From positions 1-6,783 of the forward strand of contig DMVM01000127.1 in assembly GCA_003476705.1 (NCBI GenBank): 6,783 nt of DNA, in the 5' to 3' direction. Positions 6,049 to 6,783 of the stretch are shown here, one piece after another. Both the position numbers and the translations under genes were made by a program. Source of the stretch: Coprothermobacter sp. (GTDB lineage Bacteria > Coprothermobacterota > Coprothermobacteria > Coprothermobacterales > Coprothermobacteraceae). The notes under the pieces were generated by a model that made no database searches, had not been told where the DNA came from, and saw nothing but the letters and a program-made list of their open reading frames with translations. Every line of letters starts with the position of its first letter. Positions within the stretch are counted from its first letter, which is position 1.

Positions 6049-6783
6049 GCTGTTTACCATACCCTTTTCAGAAAAAAAGCTAAGGATATTAGCGGTCTCT
6101 GCAGATCTTGAAATTAAAAACGGCGAAACCTCACAAATAGTTTTGGAAGTGGAACTTGAGGGCGAAGCTGAAAGAATACAGGTTTATGAGCCTAAGGTAA
6201 GACGCACTGACGATGAACTGGAAATTACCCTAGAGTACGAAGCAAACCGCATGGTGTTCGTGTCTTTTGGACGATCCAGGTCGCTTAGGGTCGATAAAGC
6301 AACCATTACACTGCCTCCCACAAGAGAGTTTGCCATTTCAACCGTGTCCGGAGACGTAAACTTGTCAGCACCCAATTGTCAAGACAAGCTAACTCTAAAC
6401 GCAGTAAGCAGTGATGTAAACGTGTCCGACGTGGAATGCCAAGAAATTGATATAAAAACTACTTCAGGTGATGTTAAATTAAGGAATGTAAAGGCAAAAA
6501 ACCAGCTGAAAGTGTCATCAGTAAGTGGAGACCTGTTGGCTCAGGACATTAGCTTCAGAGAAACGCGCATGGAGACAGTTTCTGGTGACATTGTCATGCG
6601 AGAAGTTACTGATACCTTTCGTTCGATCCAGTTCAAATCAGTTTCAGGCGATCTTGTGATCAACATGCCAGTTCTACCTCCTAGCAGAATCGAATTCAGC
6701 ACATTGTCAGGTACCATAAAAGTGGGACAGCGTTTGCTAAAAGGTACAAAAGGCACACTGGATACGGCTCCAAAACCTGTAGC
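6035..6783 (+). CDS. DUF4097-family beta-repeat protein, 3' truncated by window edge
   Basis: My translation from ATG 6035 gives 249 codons with no stop before the window ends. The N-terminal part (1-100) is beta-rich and charged, begins MKTTKLFTIPF, and has no signal peptide or membrane helix. From residue 103 there are seven copies of a short motif with consensus (T/S)-V-S-G-D-(V/L/I): positions 103, 123, 142, 162, 181, 202 and 223. They are spaced 19-21 residues apart, with SSD in the second and SGT in the seventh copy. This is the pattern of the DUF4097 putative adhesin/beta-strand-repeat family, which includes Bacillus YvlB- and LiaG-like proteins, and predicts a beta-helix-like stack with one motif per turn. 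The biochemical role is unknown. The start overlaps the DUF2089 gene by 14 nt, so both are probably made together, and the missing signal peptide suggests a cytoplasmic protein. A late membrane anchor beyond the edge cannot be excluded. Confidence 0.85.
   Translation, partial: MKTTKLFTIPFSEKKLRILAVSADLEIKNGETSQIVLEVELEGEAERIQVYEPKVRRTDDELEITLEYEANRMVFVSFGRSRSLRVDKATITLPPTREFAISTVSGDVNLSAPNCQDKLTLNAVSSDVNVSDVECQEIDIKTTSGDVKLRNVKAKNQLKVSSVSGDLLAQDISFRETRMETVSGDIVMREVTDTFRSIQFKSVSGDLVINMPVLPPSRIEFSTLSGTIKVGQRLLKGTKGTLDTAPKPV
6341..6724 (+). repeat. Seven-copy Ser-Gly-Asp motif repeat within the DUF4097 gene
   Basis: The repeats lie at protein level: TVSGDVNL, AVSSDVNV, TTSGDVKL, SVSGDLLA, TVSGDIVM, SVSGDLVI and TLSGTIKV, at a period of about 20 residues (57-63 bp). 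The DNA of the copies has diverged (SGD is encoded by several codon combinations), so this is old structural repetition and not recent tandem duplication. Confidence 0.8.

Noticed and set aside
6184..6756. Minus-strand open frames in the DUF4097 region (6184-6375, 6541-6756)
   Set aside because: They are opposite strongly patterned SGD-repeat coding sequence and are explained as shadows of the repeat.

Overview
The window is bacterial chromosomal DNA of moderate GC, densely packed with genes. Start codons are ATG or GTG, and most genes have strong purine-rich ribosome binding sites. The gene set (an NfnB/GltD-type flavoprotein, a MipB/TalC-type transaldolase, a ComB-family phosphatase homologue, an NhaC antiporter and a DUF2089-DUF4097 pair) points to an anaerobic Gram-positive-like or deep-branching thermophile-type bacterium, such as the Firmicutes, Thermotogae or Coprothermobacter group. 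That assignment rests on recalled family distribution; the sequence does not prove a species. There are no RNA genes, CRISPR arrays, insertion sequences or phage genes.

Layout from left to right. Bases 1-886 (+) hold the C-terminal two thirds of an NAD(P)H-dependent flavoprotein (NfnB / glutamate synthase small-chain family), which enters from outside the window. A hairpin at 877-900 overlaps its stop codon and sits between it and a convergent two-gene unit on the minus strand: a ComB-family gene (1589-2326) followed 21 nt later by a transaldolase (914-1567). A 121-bp divergent promoter region (2327-2447) separates that unit from a 12-helix MFS exporter gene (2448-3785, +). The exporter converges on an NhaC-type antiporter gene (3782-5443, -), and the two stop codons share bases.

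A second divergent region (5444-5682) carries a very good promoter for nhaC on the minus strand. On the plus strand it carries promoter elements plus two dyad-symmetric sequences in front of a small zinc-ribbon/HTH gene (DUF2089, 5683-6048). That gene overlaps by 14 nt the start of a DUF4097 gene that runs off the right edge and has seven near-regular copies of a Ser-Gly-Asp motif.

Most of the window is housekeeping metabolism and transport. Two parts deserve attention. The DUF2089-DUF4097 pair is a translationally coupled putative regulator plus a beta-repeat protein of unknown function, with possible operators at its promoter. The transaldolase has Glu and Phe at the two positions that separate true transaldolases from fructose-6-phosphate aldolases of the same fold, and it is paired with a ComB homologue. 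Nothing in the window proves a new defence or mobile system.
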